A DNA stretch of 64,000 nucleotides from the NCBI RefSeq assembly GCF_003286075.1, contig NZ_QLUV01000002.1, positions 215,557-279,556 of the forward strand. Direction: 5' to 3'. Source of the stretch: Paracoccus endophyticus (GTDB taxonomy: Bacteria; Pseudomonadota; Alphaproteobacteria; Rhodobacterales; Rhodobacteraceae). A model generated the notes under the pieces. That model had not been told where the DNA came from. It searched no databases and saw only the letters and a program-made list of their open reading frames with translations. Both the position numbers and the translations under genes were made by a program. Positions 43,717-52,468 of this stretch are shown piece after piece; positions within the stretch are counted from its first letter, which is position 1, and each line of letters begins with the position of its first letter.

Positions 43717-44966
43717 CGGCCGCGCCTGATCCCGTGGCCGATGCGGTGGCCCCACACGGGGCCGATTCTCGCCCCGGTCCGCCCGCAAGCCCGCTGCCCG
43801 ACCGCCTGCCTGCCGCGATCACCGCCGATCCGGCGCTGCGCCGGGTGTTGGCGGCGCTGGCCCCGCACCGGGCGCTGATCGTCGGCGGCGCGGTGCGCAA
43901 CGGGCTGATCGGCGCGCCCGTGGACGACATCGACATCGCCACCGACGCGCGCCCCGACCGCGTGGTCGCGCTGGCCCGTGCCGCCGGGCTGCGCCCGGTT
44001 CCGACCGGGATCGATCATGGGACCATCACCGTCGTCGCGGGCGGGCGGGGGTTCGAGGTCACGACGTTTCGCCGGGACGTGGCGACCGACGGCCGCCGCG
44101 CCGTGGTGGCGTTCTCGGACCGGATCGAGGACGACGCCGCGCGCCGCGATTTCACCATCAACGCGCTTTACGCCGACGCGCAGGGACGGGTGATCGATCC
44201 GGTCGGCGGGCTGGACGACCTGGCCGCGCGCCGGCTGCGCTTTGTCGGCGACGCCGACGCCCGCATCACCGAGGATTATCTGCGCATCCTGCGCTTCTTC
44301 CGCTTTCACGCCTGGTACGGACAGCCCGGCGCCGCCGACCCGTCCGCGCTGGACGCCTGCGCCCGGCACGCCGGCGGGCTGGCCCGCATCTCGCGCGAGC
44401 GGGTGACGGCCGAGCTTTGCAAGCTGCTGGACGCGCCCGATCCCGCCCCGGCCGTGGCCCTGATGGCCGAGGCCGCCGTGCTGGAGCAGGTGCTGCCCGG
44501 TGCCGATCCCGCGCGGCTGGCGGCGCTGGTCGCGGCCGAGCCGGGGAGGCTTCCCGAGCCCCCAGGTGGCACGGCCAGGGGGCTGCGCTGGCCGTTGCGG
44601 CTGGCCGCGCTGGGGGGCGATGCCTCGGCCCTGCGGCTGTCGCGGACCGAGGCGCGGGTCCAGGACGAGCTGCGCTTTGGCGGCCCGCTGGCCGAGGCGG
44701 CGTATCGGCTGGGCGCCGGGCGGGCGGCCCAGCTTGCGCTGCTGCGCGCCGCGCGGGGCGAGGCCCTGCGCGCGGACTGGCGCGACCGGATCGACCATGC
44801 CGCGGGCCAGCGCCTGCCGATCACGGCGGCCGACCTGATGCCCGCGCTGCACGGTCCCGCCGTGGGCCGCGGCCTGCGCGCCGCCGAGGCGGCGTGGATC
44901 GACAGCGGCTTTGCGATGCCTGCGCCCGCCCTGATCGACATCGCCCTGCTGGCGGCGGACGACTGA
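43713..44966 (+). CDS. cca: CCA tRNA nucleotidyltransferase
   Basis: A 417-residue class II nucleotidyltransferase. ALIVGGAVRNGLIGAPVDDI then DIATDARP form the GGxVR and DxD catalytic elements; DDAARRDFTINALYAD and DYLRILRFFRFHAWY are the neck/body motifs. It adds or repairs CCA at tRNA 3' ends without template. Residues 1-30 are a Pro-rich extension. It could instead be a poly(A) polymerase of the same family, but length and motifs fit CCA enzymes of alphaproteobacteria. Its stop overlaps the ABC gene start by one base. Confidence 0.92.
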   Translation: MTAAPDPVADAVAPHGADSRPGPPASPLPDRLPAAITADPALRRVLAALAPHRALIVGGAVRNGLIGAPVDDIDIATDARPDRVVALARAAGLRPVPTGIDHGTITVVAGGRGFEVTTFRRDVATDGRRAVVAFSDRIEDDAARRDFTINALYADAQGRVIDPVGGLDDLAARRLRFVGDADARITEDYLRILRFFRFHAWYGQPGAADPSALDACARHAGGLARISRERVTAELCKLLDAPDPAPAVALMAEAAVLEQVLPGADPARLAALVAAEPGRLPEPPGGTARGLRWPLRLAALGGDASALRLSRTEARVQDELRFGGPLAEAAYRLGAGRAAQLALLRAARGEALRADWRDRIDHAAGQRLPITAADLMPALHGPAVGRGLRAAEAAWIDSGFAMPAPALIDIALLAADD

Positions 44967-46828
44967 TGCACGCGCTGTTTGCCCGCATGATCGACGCGTT
45001 CCGCCCCGCCGAGGGGCCGCCGCCCCGCACGCTGCTGGCGTTCTTTCGCTGGTGCCTGTCGGGCGCGTGGGGCGGGCTGTCGATCGCGGCGCTGACCTCG
45101 GCCCTGTCGGGCGCGGCCGAGGTCGCCTCGGCCATGCTGCTGGGGGCGGTGGTGGACGCAGTGGCGCAGGGGGGCGACCTGGCGGGGCATGGCGCGCTGA
45201 TCGCGGCCTTCGTCGCGTTCTTCCTGATCGTGCGGCCCGCGATCATGGGCCTGTCCACCGCCACGGCCAACGTCATCATCGGGCCGAACGTCCTGCCCCT
45301 GGTGCTGTCGCGGCTGCACCGCTGGACGCTGGGGCAGGCCGTCACGTTCTTTGACAACGACTTCGCCGGCCGCATCGCGCAAAAGCAGATGCAGACCGCG
45401 CGCGCCGTCACCGATGTCGCGTCCGAGATGGTCAACACCGCCGCCTTCGCCCTGTCCGCCGTGCTGGGGTCGGCGGTCTATCTCGCCTCGGTCGATGGCT
45501 GGGGGGCGCTGGCGCTGCTGGTGTGGCTCGCCGCCTATGTCGCGCTGATCCGGTTCTTCCTGCCGCGGGTGCGGCTGCTGTCGGCGGGGCGCGCGTCCGC
45601 CCGCGCCATGGTGTCGGGGCAGGTCGTGGACACGATCACCAACATCAAGACCGTCAAGCTGTTCGCCAGCGCCGCGCACGAGGACAGCGCCGCCCTGGGC
45701 GCGATGGAGACGTTCCGCGACCGCGCGCTGGATTTCGGGCGGCTGAACACCTGGTTCCGCCTGTCGCTGACGCTGGTCGCCGGCATCCTGCCGGTCATCC
45801 TGGTCGGCGGCGCGATCCTGATGTGGAGCCGCGGCGCGGCGACCACCGGCGACGTCGCCGCGTCGGGCGCCATCGCGCTGCGGCTGGCGCAGATGACCGG
45901 CTGGGTCAGCATGGCGCTGATGTCGATCTGGGGGTCGATCGGCGAGGTCGAGGACGGCATGGCCACGCTGTCGCCCCCCCATGCCCTGACCGACGCGCCG
46001 GGTGCCCTGTCGCTGGGCCGCGTCCGCGGAGAGATCGCCTTTGACCGCGTGGGCTTTGCCTATGGCCGTGGCGCGGGCGGGATCGAGGGCCTGTCCCTGA
46101 CGGTCGCGCCCGGCGAGCGGATCGGCATCGTCGGGGCCTCGGGGGCCGGCAAGTCGACGCTGGTGGCGCTGCTGCTGCGGCTTTACGACGTGGAAAAGGG
46201 CGCCGTGCGGGTCGATGGCCATGACGTGCGCGCCGTGACCCAGGAAAGCCTGCGGCGCAACATCGGCACGGTCACGCAGGAAACCGCGATGTTCAACCGC
46301 AGCGCGCGCGACAATATCCTGTACGGCCGCCCCGACGCGACCGAGGCCGAGATGATCGCCGCGGCACAGGCCGCCGAGGCGCATGAGTTCATCCTGAACC
46401 TGCGCGACTTTGCCGGGCGCACCGGCTATGACGCGCATCTGGGCGAGCGCGGGGTTAAGCTGTCGGGCGGGCAGCGCCAGCGCATCGCCCTGGCCCGCGC
46501 CTTCCTGAAGGATGCCCCGATCCTTGTCATGGACGAGGCGACGAGCGCGCTGGACAGCGAGGTCGAGGCGCTGGTCCAGGACGCGCTGCTGCGCGTCATG
46601 CAGGGCAAGACGGTGCTGGCCATCGCCCACCGGCTGTCGACCATCGCCGAGATGGACCGCATCGTCGTGATGGACGACGGCCGCATCGTCGAGCAGGGCC
46701 GGCACGCCGAGCTGCTGGCGCGCGGCGGGCTGTACGCCCGCTATTGGAACCGGCAGTCGGGCGGGTTCCTGGGCACCGACGACAATGCCGAGGAGGGGGC
46801 CGAGAAGGGGGCCGAGGCCGCGGAATGA
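44966..46828 (+). CDS. ABC exporter, fused permease and ATPase
   Basis: A 620-residue type IV exporter half-transporter. Residues 35-330 hold six helices; the NBD follows with GIVGASGAGKSTLVALLLRL (Walker A), TQETAMFNRSARDNILYG (Q-loop), VKLSGGQRQRIALARAFLKD (signature), ILVMDEATSALDSEVE (Walker B, D-loop) and AIAHRLSTIAEMD (H-loop). It acts as homodimer unless paired elsewhere. The tail after residue 600 is Glu/Ala-rich. Substrate is unknown; lipids, drugs or peptides are possible. It overlaps cca by one base and the RNA methyltransferase by ATGA. Confidence 0.93.
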   Translation: MHALFARMIDAFRPAEGPPPRTLLAFFRWCLSGAWGGLSIAALTSALSGAAEVASAMLLGAVVDAVAQGGDLAGHGALIAAFVAFFLIVRPAIMGLSTATANVIIGPNVLPLVLSRLHRWTLGQAVTFFDNDFAGRIAQKQMQTARAVTDVASEMVNTAAFALSAVLGSAVYLASVDGWGALALLVWLAAYVALIRFFLPRVRLLSAGRASARAMVSGQVVDTITNIKTVKLFASAAHEDSAALGAMETFRDRALDFGRLNTWFRLSLTLVAGILPVILVGGAILMWSRGAATTGDVAASGAIALRLAQMTGWVSMALMSIWGSIGEVEDGMATLSPPHALTDAPGALSLGRVRGEIAFDRVGFAYGRGAGGIEGLSLTVAPGERIGIVGASGAGKSTLVALLLRLYDVEKGAVRVDGHDVRAVTQESLRRNIGTVTQETAMFNRSARDNILYGRPDATEAEMIAAAQAAEAHEFILNLRDFAGRTGYDAHLGERGVKLSGGQRQRIALARAFLKDAPILVMDEATSALDSEVEALVQDALLRVMQGKTVLAIAHRLSTIAEMDRIVVMDDGRIVEQGRHAELLARGGLYARYWNRQSGGFLGTDDNAEEGAEKGAEAAE

Positions 46829-48066
46829 CCCTGTGGACGGTGGAACGGCTGGGCCGGCGCGGCGACGGCGTGGCGGTGTCGGGGAATGGCGTGCGTGCTC
46901 TGGCGCCGCTGGTGCTGCCCGGCGAGGCCATTGAGGGCGAGGTGCAGGACGGCCGCATCGCCGCGCCGCGCATCGTCACGCCCTCGGCCGACCGGGTGCG
47001 CGCGCCGTGCCCGCATTACCGCGCCTGCGGGGGCTGTTCGCTGATGCACGCCAGCGACGGGTTCGTGGCCGGGTGGAAGGCCGCGGTCGTCGTCCGCGCG
47101 CTGGGGGCGCAGGGCATCGAGGCGACGGCCGAGGGTGTTGCGACCTCGCCCGCGCGGTCACGCAGGCGGGCGGTTCTGTCGGGACGGCGGACGAAAAAGG
47201 GCGCGCTGGTCGGGTTTCACGCCCGCGGGTCGGACGTGGTCGTGGATGTCACGGAATGTCTTGTGGTGACGCCGGCGATCCTGTCGGCGCTGCCCGATCT
47301 GCGCCGGCTGGTGGCGCTGGGCGGCTCGCGCTCGGCCGAGCTGTCGCTGGCGGTGACCGACACGCCTGCCGGGCTGGACGTGGCGGCGACCGGCGGCAAG
47401 CCCCTGACGCCCGCGCTGTTCGCCGCGCTGGCCGAACTGGCCGAGGCGGCGGACTGGGCGCGGCTTGACTGGGCCGGCGAGACGCTGACCCGCCGCCGAC
47501 CGGCGCTGGGGATGGCGCGCGCGCGGGTGGTGCCGCCGCCCGGCGCGTTCCTGCAGGCAACGGCCGAGGGCGAGGCCGCCCTGTTGGCCGCCGTGCGCGG
47601 GGCGGTGGGGGACGCGGCGCGCATCGCCGATCTGTTCGCCGGGGTCGGCACCTTCACCCTGCCGCTGGCCGAGGCGGCCGAGGTCCACGCGGTCGAGGGG
47701 CTGGCCGCACCGCTGGCGGCGCTGGACGCGGCCTGGCGCGAGGCGGGCGGCCTTCGCCGGGTCACGACCGAGGTTCGCGACCTTGCCCGCCGCCCCCTGC
47801 TGGCCGACGAGCTGGCGCGGTTCGACGCCGTTGTCATCGACCCGCCGCGCGCCGGGGCCGCGGCACAGGCGCAGGCGCTGGCCGGTGCGGGCGGGCCTGT
47901 GGTGGCCTGGATCAGCTGCGATCCGGTGACGTTTGCGCGCGACGCCCGCATCATGGCAGACGGCGGCTATCTGCTGGACCGGCTGCGCGTCATCGACCAG
48001 TTCCGCTGGTCCCCGCACGTCGAGACGGCTGCGGTATTCCGGCGACAGGGCCGCTCCGATTGTTAG
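46825..48066 (+). CDS. 23S rRNA (uracil) methyltransferase, RlmD/RumA-like
   Basis: A 413-residue SAM-dependent RNA m5U methyltransferase. A 4Fe-4S module is seen in CPHYRACGGCSLMH, with TECLVV as likely fourth ligand. The N-terminal part resembles a short TRAM domain. DLFAGVGTFTLPLAEAAEVH is the SAM loop, VVIDPPRAGA follows, and AWISCDPVTFARDA carries the catalytic Cys. Whether it modifies U747 or U1939 of 23S rRNA cannot be told. It ends the five-gene coupled run. Confidence 0.9.
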   Translation: MTLWTVERLGRRGDGVAVSGNGVRALAPLVLPGEAIEGEVQDGRIAAPRIVTPSADRVRAPCPHYRACGGCSLMHASDGFVAGWKAAVVVRALGAQGIEATAEGVATSPARSRRRAVLSGRRTKKGALVGFHARGSDVVVDVTECLVVTPAILSALPDLRRLVALGGSRSAELSLAVTDTPAGLDVAATGGKPLTPALFAALAELAEAADWARLDWAGETLTRRRPALGMARARVVPPPGAFLQATAEGEAALLAAVRGAVGDAARIADLFAGVGTFTLPLAEAAEVHAVEGLAAPLAALDAAWREAGGLRRVTTEVRDLARRPLLADELARFDAVVIDPPRAGAAAQAQALAGAGGPVVAWISCDPVTFARDARIMADGGYLLDRLRVIDQFRWSPHVETAAVFRRQGRSDC

Positions 48067-48156
48067 GATGCTCCGCGTCCCGCGTTGGCAGGAATCCGCC
48101 GGTTGTGTTAGCACCAGATCAAACAACGCGGAATCGCGGACACTGATGGGGCAGAC

Positions 48157-48666
48157 ATGATTCGACTAGTGCGCACGATCCTGGCGCTGACCTTGCTTGT
48201 GGCGCTGGCCTCATGCGGGGCGCCCAAGAGCAAGTTCAAGAGCTATGACGGCCCACCCGTCACCCAGATCGTGGTGAACAAGGGTGAGCGGACGATGCAT
48301 CTTCTCAGCGGCCGAACGGTGCTGAAATCCTATGGCATCGGGCTTGGCTATCAGCCGCAGGGCCACAAGCTGTTCGAGGGCGACGGACGCACGCCCGAGG
48401 GGATGTATTTCATCAGCCACCAGAACCCGAACAGCCGCTATCACCTGTCGCTGGGCATCTCTTATCCCGATACCGAGGATTACGCCCGCGCCATGATGCT
48501 GGGCCAGCAGCCCGGCGGCGACATCATGATCCACGGCCGCGGCGCGTACGGGGCCAAGCAGCGCAACCGCGACTGGACCGCGGGCTGCATCGCGGTGTCC
48601 GACGAGGAGATCGAGGAGATCTTCGCCATGGTCCGGCCGGGCGTGCCGATCGTGATCTATCCTTGA
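48157..48666 (+). CDS. L,D-transpeptidase lipoprotein (YkuD)
   Basis: A 169-residue lipoprotein. The signal peptide ends in the lipobox LVALASCG. The YkuD domain starts almost directly: VNKGERTMHLLSG, GDGRTPEGMYFISHQNPNSR, GGDIMIHGRGAYG and DWTAGCIAVSDEEI with catalytic Cys. Compared with the anchored homologue at 30316 it is tethered to a membrane leaflet by lipid and lacks a long linker. It probably crosslinks or edits peptidoglycan. A strong terminator follows. Confidence 0.92.
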   Translation: MIRLVRTILALTLLVALASCGAPKSKFKSYDGPPVTQIVVNKGERTMHLLSGRTVLKSYGIGLGYQPQGHKLFEGDGRTPEGMYFISHQNPNSRYHLSLGISYPDTEDYARAMMLGQQPGGDIMIHGRGAYGAKQRNRDWTAGCIAVSDEEIEEIFAMVRPGVPIVIYP

Positions 48667-48691
48667 CAGGGGCCTGACAAGGCCGGACGAG

Positions 48692-48713
48692 AAGCCCCGC
48701 CTTGGCGGGGCTT
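48692..48713 (+). terminator. Rho-independent terminator after the L,D-transpeptidase lipoprotein gene
   Basis: Ten-base perfect arms AAGCCCCGCC (48692-48701) and GGCGGGGCTT (48704-48713) around TT, ending in CTTTCC. Located 26 bases after the stop; the A/T ends make it potentially bidirectional, serving also the CAP gene from the other side. Confidence 0.8.
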
Positions 48714-48784
48714 TCCCTGTGCGGCGCTTGTGACTGGCGCCCAAGCGGAAGGGTGCGCGGGGCGCTTCGGCCGCGCGCCTTGCC

Positions 48785-49294
48785 TCAGCCGCCCACCAGC
48801 AGCGTCCACCAGATCTTGCTGGTCGGTTCCTGATACCAGCCGATGCCCAGTTCGCGGGCGTTCGGGTCCATGATCACGTCGCGGGTGTCGCGGACCTGCA
48901 TCCAGGCCGCCAGCGTCGAGATCTCGTTCTCGTAAGTCTCCGAGATGTTCTCTCCGATCAGGCGCCCGTAATAGCCCTGCCGCCCCACGCGATCCAGCGG
49001 CGAGGAGCCGTCCGATCCGAAGTGCCACGCCCGGTTCTGCGCCGCCATGTCGCGGGAATGCGCCGTCGCCGCCGCCATCAGCTGCGGGCTGAGGACGAGC
49101 GGACCCAGCGCCGAGCCGGCCCGCAGGCTGTTGACCTGCGCCAGGAGGCGGTTCGGGATCTCGGCCTGCTCGCGCGCGGTGATCTGATAGGCCACGGGCA
49201 GCGGCTGCCCGTCGGGCCCAAGCTGCGGCGGCGGGGCGGCACAGGCCGCCAGCGCCAGCAGCGCCGCCATGGCAACGAATGTAGTCCTGGTCAT
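48785..49294 (-). CDS. CAP-domain (SCP/PR1-like) lipoprotein
   Basis: A 169-residue secreted lipoprotein; MTRTTFVAMAALLALAACAA has the lipobox LAAC. The CAP domain includes LLAQVNSLRAGSALGPLVLS, AAATAHSRDMAAQNRAWHFG (His motif), GENISE and ARELGIGWYQEPTSKIWWTL. Bacterial YkwD-like proteins of this type are poorly understood; some bind lipids or act in spores or the envelope. It lies downstream of icd on the same strand but is separated from it by a terminator, so it likely has its own promoter in 49295-49430. Confidence 0.88.
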   Translation of the reverse strand: MTRTTFVAMAALLALAACAAPPPQLGPDGQPLPVAYQITAREQAEIPNRLLAQVNSLRAGSALGPLVLSPQLMAAATAHSRDMAAQNRAWHFGSDGSSPLDRVGRQGYYGRLIGENISETYENEISTLAAWMQVRDTRDVIMDPNARELGIGWYQEPTSKIWWTLLVGG

Positions 49295-49432
49295 CGTCGG
49301 TTGTCCCTGATCCGTATTTTTCTGCGGATTACCCAAGGGCGAGTGCGCGGGCAAACCGAAGTTTCCGTGAGGAGGGGGCACTGTGGCCCCGGTGCCGCGA
49401 CAGGCCGGCGCCGCGTGCCGGCCGAAACGAAA

Positions 49433-49456
49433 CGGGGCCCCCAAGCGGGGGCCCCG
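49433..49456 (-). terminator. Rho-independent terminator of icd
   Basis: Perfect ten-base arms CGGGGCCCCC (49433-49442) and GGGGGCCCCG (49447-49456), loop AAGC. Read on the minus strand it starts 19 bases after the icd stop and is followed by TTTCGTTTCG. Confidence 0.85.
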
Positions 49457-49474
49457 ATCCGGTCGCGGCAGCGG

Positions 49475-50689
49475 TCAGACCGCCAGCGCCCTGTTCAGAT
49501 ACTCGTCCACCTTTTCCAGATAGCCCATCGTGGACAGCCATTTCTGGTCCGGCCCGACCAGCAGCGCCAGGTCCTTGGTCATGTGGCCGTCCTCGACCGC
49601 CTGCACGGTGACCCGCTCCAGCGTCTCGGCAAAGCGCTGAAGCGGCTCGTTGCCGTCCAGCTTGGCGCGATGCTTCAGCCCGCCCGTCCAGGCAAAGATC
49701 GACGCGATCGAGTTGGTCGAGGTCTCCTTGCCCTTCTGATGCTCGCGATAGTGGCGGGTGACGGTGCCATGCGCCGCCTCGGCCTCGACGGTCTGCCCGT
49801 CGGGCGTCATCAGGACCGAGGTCATCAGCCCGAGGCTGCCGAAGCCCTGCGCCACCGTGTCGGACTGCACGTCGCCGTCGTAGTTCTTGCACGCCCACAC
49901 ATAGCCGCCCGACCATTTCAGGTTGGACGCCACCATGTCGTCGATCAGGCGGTGTTCATAGGTGATGCCGGCGGCCTTGAACTTGTCGGCGAACTCGGCG
50001 TCATAGACCTCCTGGAACAGGTCCTTGAAGCGCCCGTCATAGGCTTTCAGGATCGTGTTTTTGGTGGACAGATAGACCGGATAGCCGCGGTTCAGGCCAT
50101 AGTTCATCGACGCGCGGGCAAAGTCGCGGATCGAATCGTCCAGGTTGTACATGGCCATCGCCACGCCCGAGGACGGAGCCTGGAAGACCTCGTGCTCGAT
50201 CGTCTCGCCATCGTCGCCCACGAAGCGGATCGTCAGCCTGCCCTTGCCGGGAAAGCGGAAGTCGGTGGCCTTGTACTGGTCGCCAAAGGCATGGCGGCCG
50301 ACGATCACAGGCTGGGTCCAGTGGGGCACAAGGCGCGGCACGTTGCGCGCGATGATCGGCTCGCGGAAGATCACGCCGCCCAGGATGTTGCGGATGGTGC
50401 CGTTGGGCGACTTCCACATCTTCTTGAGGCCGAATTCCTCGACCCGCGCCTCGTCCGGCGTGATGGTCGCGCATTTGACGCCGACGCCGTACTGCTTGAT
50501 GGCGTTTGCCGCATCGATGGTGACCTGATCCTCGGTCGCATCGCGGTGCTCGATGCCCAGGTCGTAATATTTAAGGTCGACGTCCAGATAGGGCAGGATC
50601 AGCTTTTTCTTGATGAAGTCCCAGATGATCCGGGTCATCTCGTCGCCGTCAAGCTCGACGACGGGGTTGTCTACCTTGATCTTGGTCAT
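49475..50689 (-). CDS. icd: NADP-dependent isocitrate dehydrogenase
   Basis: A 404-residue enzyme of the eukaryote-like homodimeric subfamily. It starts [34 protein letters not shown] binds isocitrate, [20 protein letters not shown] holds the catalytic Tyr/Lys and metal region, [20 protein letters not shown] is the metal-ligand Asp segment, and [16 protein letters not shown] fixes NADP specificity. It converts isocitrate to 2-oxoglutarate in the TCA cycle. A 20-base palindrome lies 68-87 bases upstream of the ATG. Confidence 0.97.
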   Translation of the reverse strand: MTKIKVDNPVVELDGDEMTRIIWDFIKKKLILPYLDVDLKYYDLGIEHRDATEDQVTIDAANAIKQYGVGVKCATITPDEARVEEFGLKKMWKSPNGTIRNILGGVIFREPIIARNVPRLVPHWTQPVIVGRHAFGDQYKATDFRFPGKGRLTIRFVGDDGETIEHEVFQAPSSGVAMAMYNLDDSIRDFARASMNYGLNRGYPVYLSTKNTILKAYDGRFKDLFQEVYDAEFADKFKAAGITYEHRLIDDMVASNLKWSGGYVWACKNYDGDVQSDTVAQGFGSLGLMTSVLMTPDGQTVEAEAAHGTVTRHYREHQKGKETSTNSIASIFAWTGGLKHRAKLDGNEPLQRFAETLERVTVQAVEDGHMTKDLALLVGPDQKWLSTMGYLEKVDEYLNRALAV

Positions 50690-50756
50690 GGGGCGCCCCT
50701 CGGGTTCAGGATTCGGTCGCGGGCGTCATAGCGGCAAACGCGACCGAAGGGAAGGC

Positions 50757-50776
50757 CGGTATGCAATGGCATACCG
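50757..50776. promoter_or_regulatory. Perfect palindrome upstream of icd
   Basis: CGGTATGC and GCATACCG form a perfect eight-base dyad around AATG, 68-87 bases before the icd ATG. It has the size of a regulator operator and no T tract suggesting termination. The rest of the gap 50690-50962 shows nothing else I can identify. The binding protein is unknown. Confidence 0.5.
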
Positions 50777-50962
50777 ACCAGGTGTCGCCGTGCCGATGAT
50801 GGGCGAGCGGTGCCGTCACGGTTCCGTCGGGCGCGGGACAGGGGTCTTGTGTCGGATGGGCAAGGCGGCCGGCAGCACGGCGGCGAACGGGCGCCTCATC
50901 CAGACCGCGCTGCGAATCGCTGCGGGGCGGCGGGTTGCCCGGCGCGCGGCCGGACCGCAGCG

Positions 50963-51607
50963 TCACATGAAATACTGTTCCGCCCGCGCCCACAGCCAGC
51001 GCCACAGCGCCGGCGCCCCGCGTTCGACGCGTGCGCCGACCAGCCGCAGGAAGCCGTCGCGCTGCACCCCATAGTCGCGCCAGCCCGAGCCGCCGTTTTC
51101 CAGGATGTGGACGACCGGCTGGCTGCGGTCGAGGGCCTTGGCGAAGATCGCGTCGGGGGTCTGCACCGCCTCGAACTCGGCCCACAGCGCGCGGAACGCC
51201 GTGGCCTGATCGGCGGGCAGCAGGCCGAAGATGCGGTCGGCGGCGGCTTCCTCGGCCAGAGCCAGCGCGACAGGATCGTAATCCCCGTGGATCGGCGCAT
51301 CACCCGCGTCGATCTCGACCAGGTCGTGGATCAGCAGCATGCGGATGACGCGGTCGATGCTGACCCCGGGCGGGGCCTGGTCGGCCAGCACCATCGCATA
51401 AAGCGCAAGATGCCAGCTGTGCTCGCCGCTGTTTTCGGGACGCGAGCCGTCCACGACCGGGGTGGCGCGCAGGACATGCTTGAGGCGGTCTGCCTCGACC
51501 AGAAACGCTATCTGGCGGTCCAGCCGGTCGTCCGCCTGCGACTGGTCCGCCGGCGGCGACTGGTCCGCCTGCGGCGGCACCGCACCGCCGCCCGCGGGGC
51601 CGTTCAC
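50963..51607 (-). CDS. HD-domain hydrolase (YfbR/HDDC2-like, probable 5'-nucleotidase)
   Basis: A 214-residue metal-dependent phosphohydrolase. RLDRQIAFLVEADRLKHVLR, GSRPENSGEHSWHLALYAMV and MLLIHDLVEIDAGD give the H...HD...D metal set, with IHGDYDP following. Relatives such as YfbR and HDDC2 remove phosphate from 5'-deoxynucleotides. The first 28 residues are a Gln/Asp/Pro repeat-like extension (GCGACTGGTCCGCC occurs twice on the plus strand near 51538-51568). GTG start in GTGA overlap with the alpha/beta hydrolase, so they form one operon. Confidence 0.85.
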   Translation of the reverse strand: MNGPAGGGAVPPQADQSPPADQSQADDRLDRQIAFLVEADRLKHVLRATPVVDGSRPENSGEHSWHLALYAMVLADQAPPGVSIDRVIRMLLIHDLVEIDAGDAPIHGDYDPVALALAEEAAADRIFGLLPADQATAFRALWAEFEAVQTPDAIFAKALDRSQPVVHILENGGSGWRDYGVQRDGFLRLVGARVERGAPALWRWLWARAEQYFM

Positions 51608-52263
51608 CGCGTGGTCTCGGTCAGCCTGCGGCGGACATAGGCCTGCACGGTGTCGATCATCGGCTTCATGTGAAGCTCATCGTCGCGGAAGAAATGGTCC
51701 GCGCCCTCGATCTCCTCGTGGGTGACGGTGATCCCCTTCTGCTCGCGCAGCTTGGCGACCAGGGCGTTGGTGTCCTTGGGCGGGGCCACGCGGTCGGCGG
51801 TGCCGTTGATGATCAGGCCGCTGGACGGGCAGGGCGCGAGGAAGCTGAAATCATACATGTTCGCGGGGGGCGACACGCTGACAAAGCCGGTGATCTCGGG
51901 GCGGCGCATCAGCAGCTGCATCCCGATCCACGCGCCGAAGCTGAAGCCCGCGACCCAGCAGTGCTTGCTGTTGGGGTTCATCGCCTGCAGATAGTCCAGC
52001 GCGGATGCGGCGTCCGACAGCTCGCCGATCCCCTGGTCGAATTCGCCCTGGCTGCGGCCGACGCCGCGAAAGTTGAACCGCAGCACGGTAAAGCCCATGC
52101 GGTGGAACGCATAGTGCAGGTTATAGACGACGCGGTTGTTCATCGTGCCGCCGTACTGGGGATGGGGGTGCAGCACGATGGCGATGGGGGCGTCGGGCTT
52201 GGCCTGGGGGTGATAACGGCCCTCCAGTCGGCCTTCGGGGCCTGGAAAAATCAGTTCGGGCAT
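51604..52263 (-). CDS. Alpha/beta hydrolase (COG2945-like)
   Basis: A 219-residue hydrolase. IVLHPHPQYGGTMNNRVVYN is the oxyanion-region HPHP motif of this group, LRFNFRGVGRSQGEF follows, AGFSFGAWIGMQL carries the nucleophile Ser, NGTADRVAPP the Asp and GADHFFRDD the His. Natural substrate is unknown. In Rhodobacterales a gene of this type often lies near iscR and the suf operon (from memory); here it is divergent from the Rrf2 gene. Coupled to the HD hydrolase gene by GTGA. Confidence 0.85.
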   Translation of the reverse strand: MPELIFPGPEGRLEGRYHPQAKPDAPIAIVLHPHPQYGGTMNNRVVYNLHYAFHRMGFTVLRFNFRGVGRSQGEFDQGIGELSDAASALDYLQAMNPNSKHCWVAGFSFGAWIGMQLLMRRPEITGFVSVSPPANMYDFSFLAPCPSSGLIINGTADRVAPPKDTNALVAKLREQKGITVTHEEIEGADHFFRDDELHMKPMIDTVQAYVRRRLTETTR

Positions 52264-52468
52264 GGCTCTCCTTGACGGGCAGGCCGCGGCGGGCGGATCG
52301 ACGGGGCGGATCGGTTTCTTGACGCTGGCCGCGGGCGACCTTAGACGGCTATCTGGGACGGGCGATCGATTTTCGCAAGAAACGGGCAGTCGGGGCTTAG
52401 CGCAGCGCGCAAGACCCCGTCAATCGCGCCCGTCTGCGGCAAGGGGGGACGACCCCGGAGGAATCGCC

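Noticed and set aside
51538..51568. Duplicated GCGACTGGTCCGCC
   Set aside because: It encodes a low-complexity N-terminal stretch of the HD hydrolase and has no sign of being an att or IR site.
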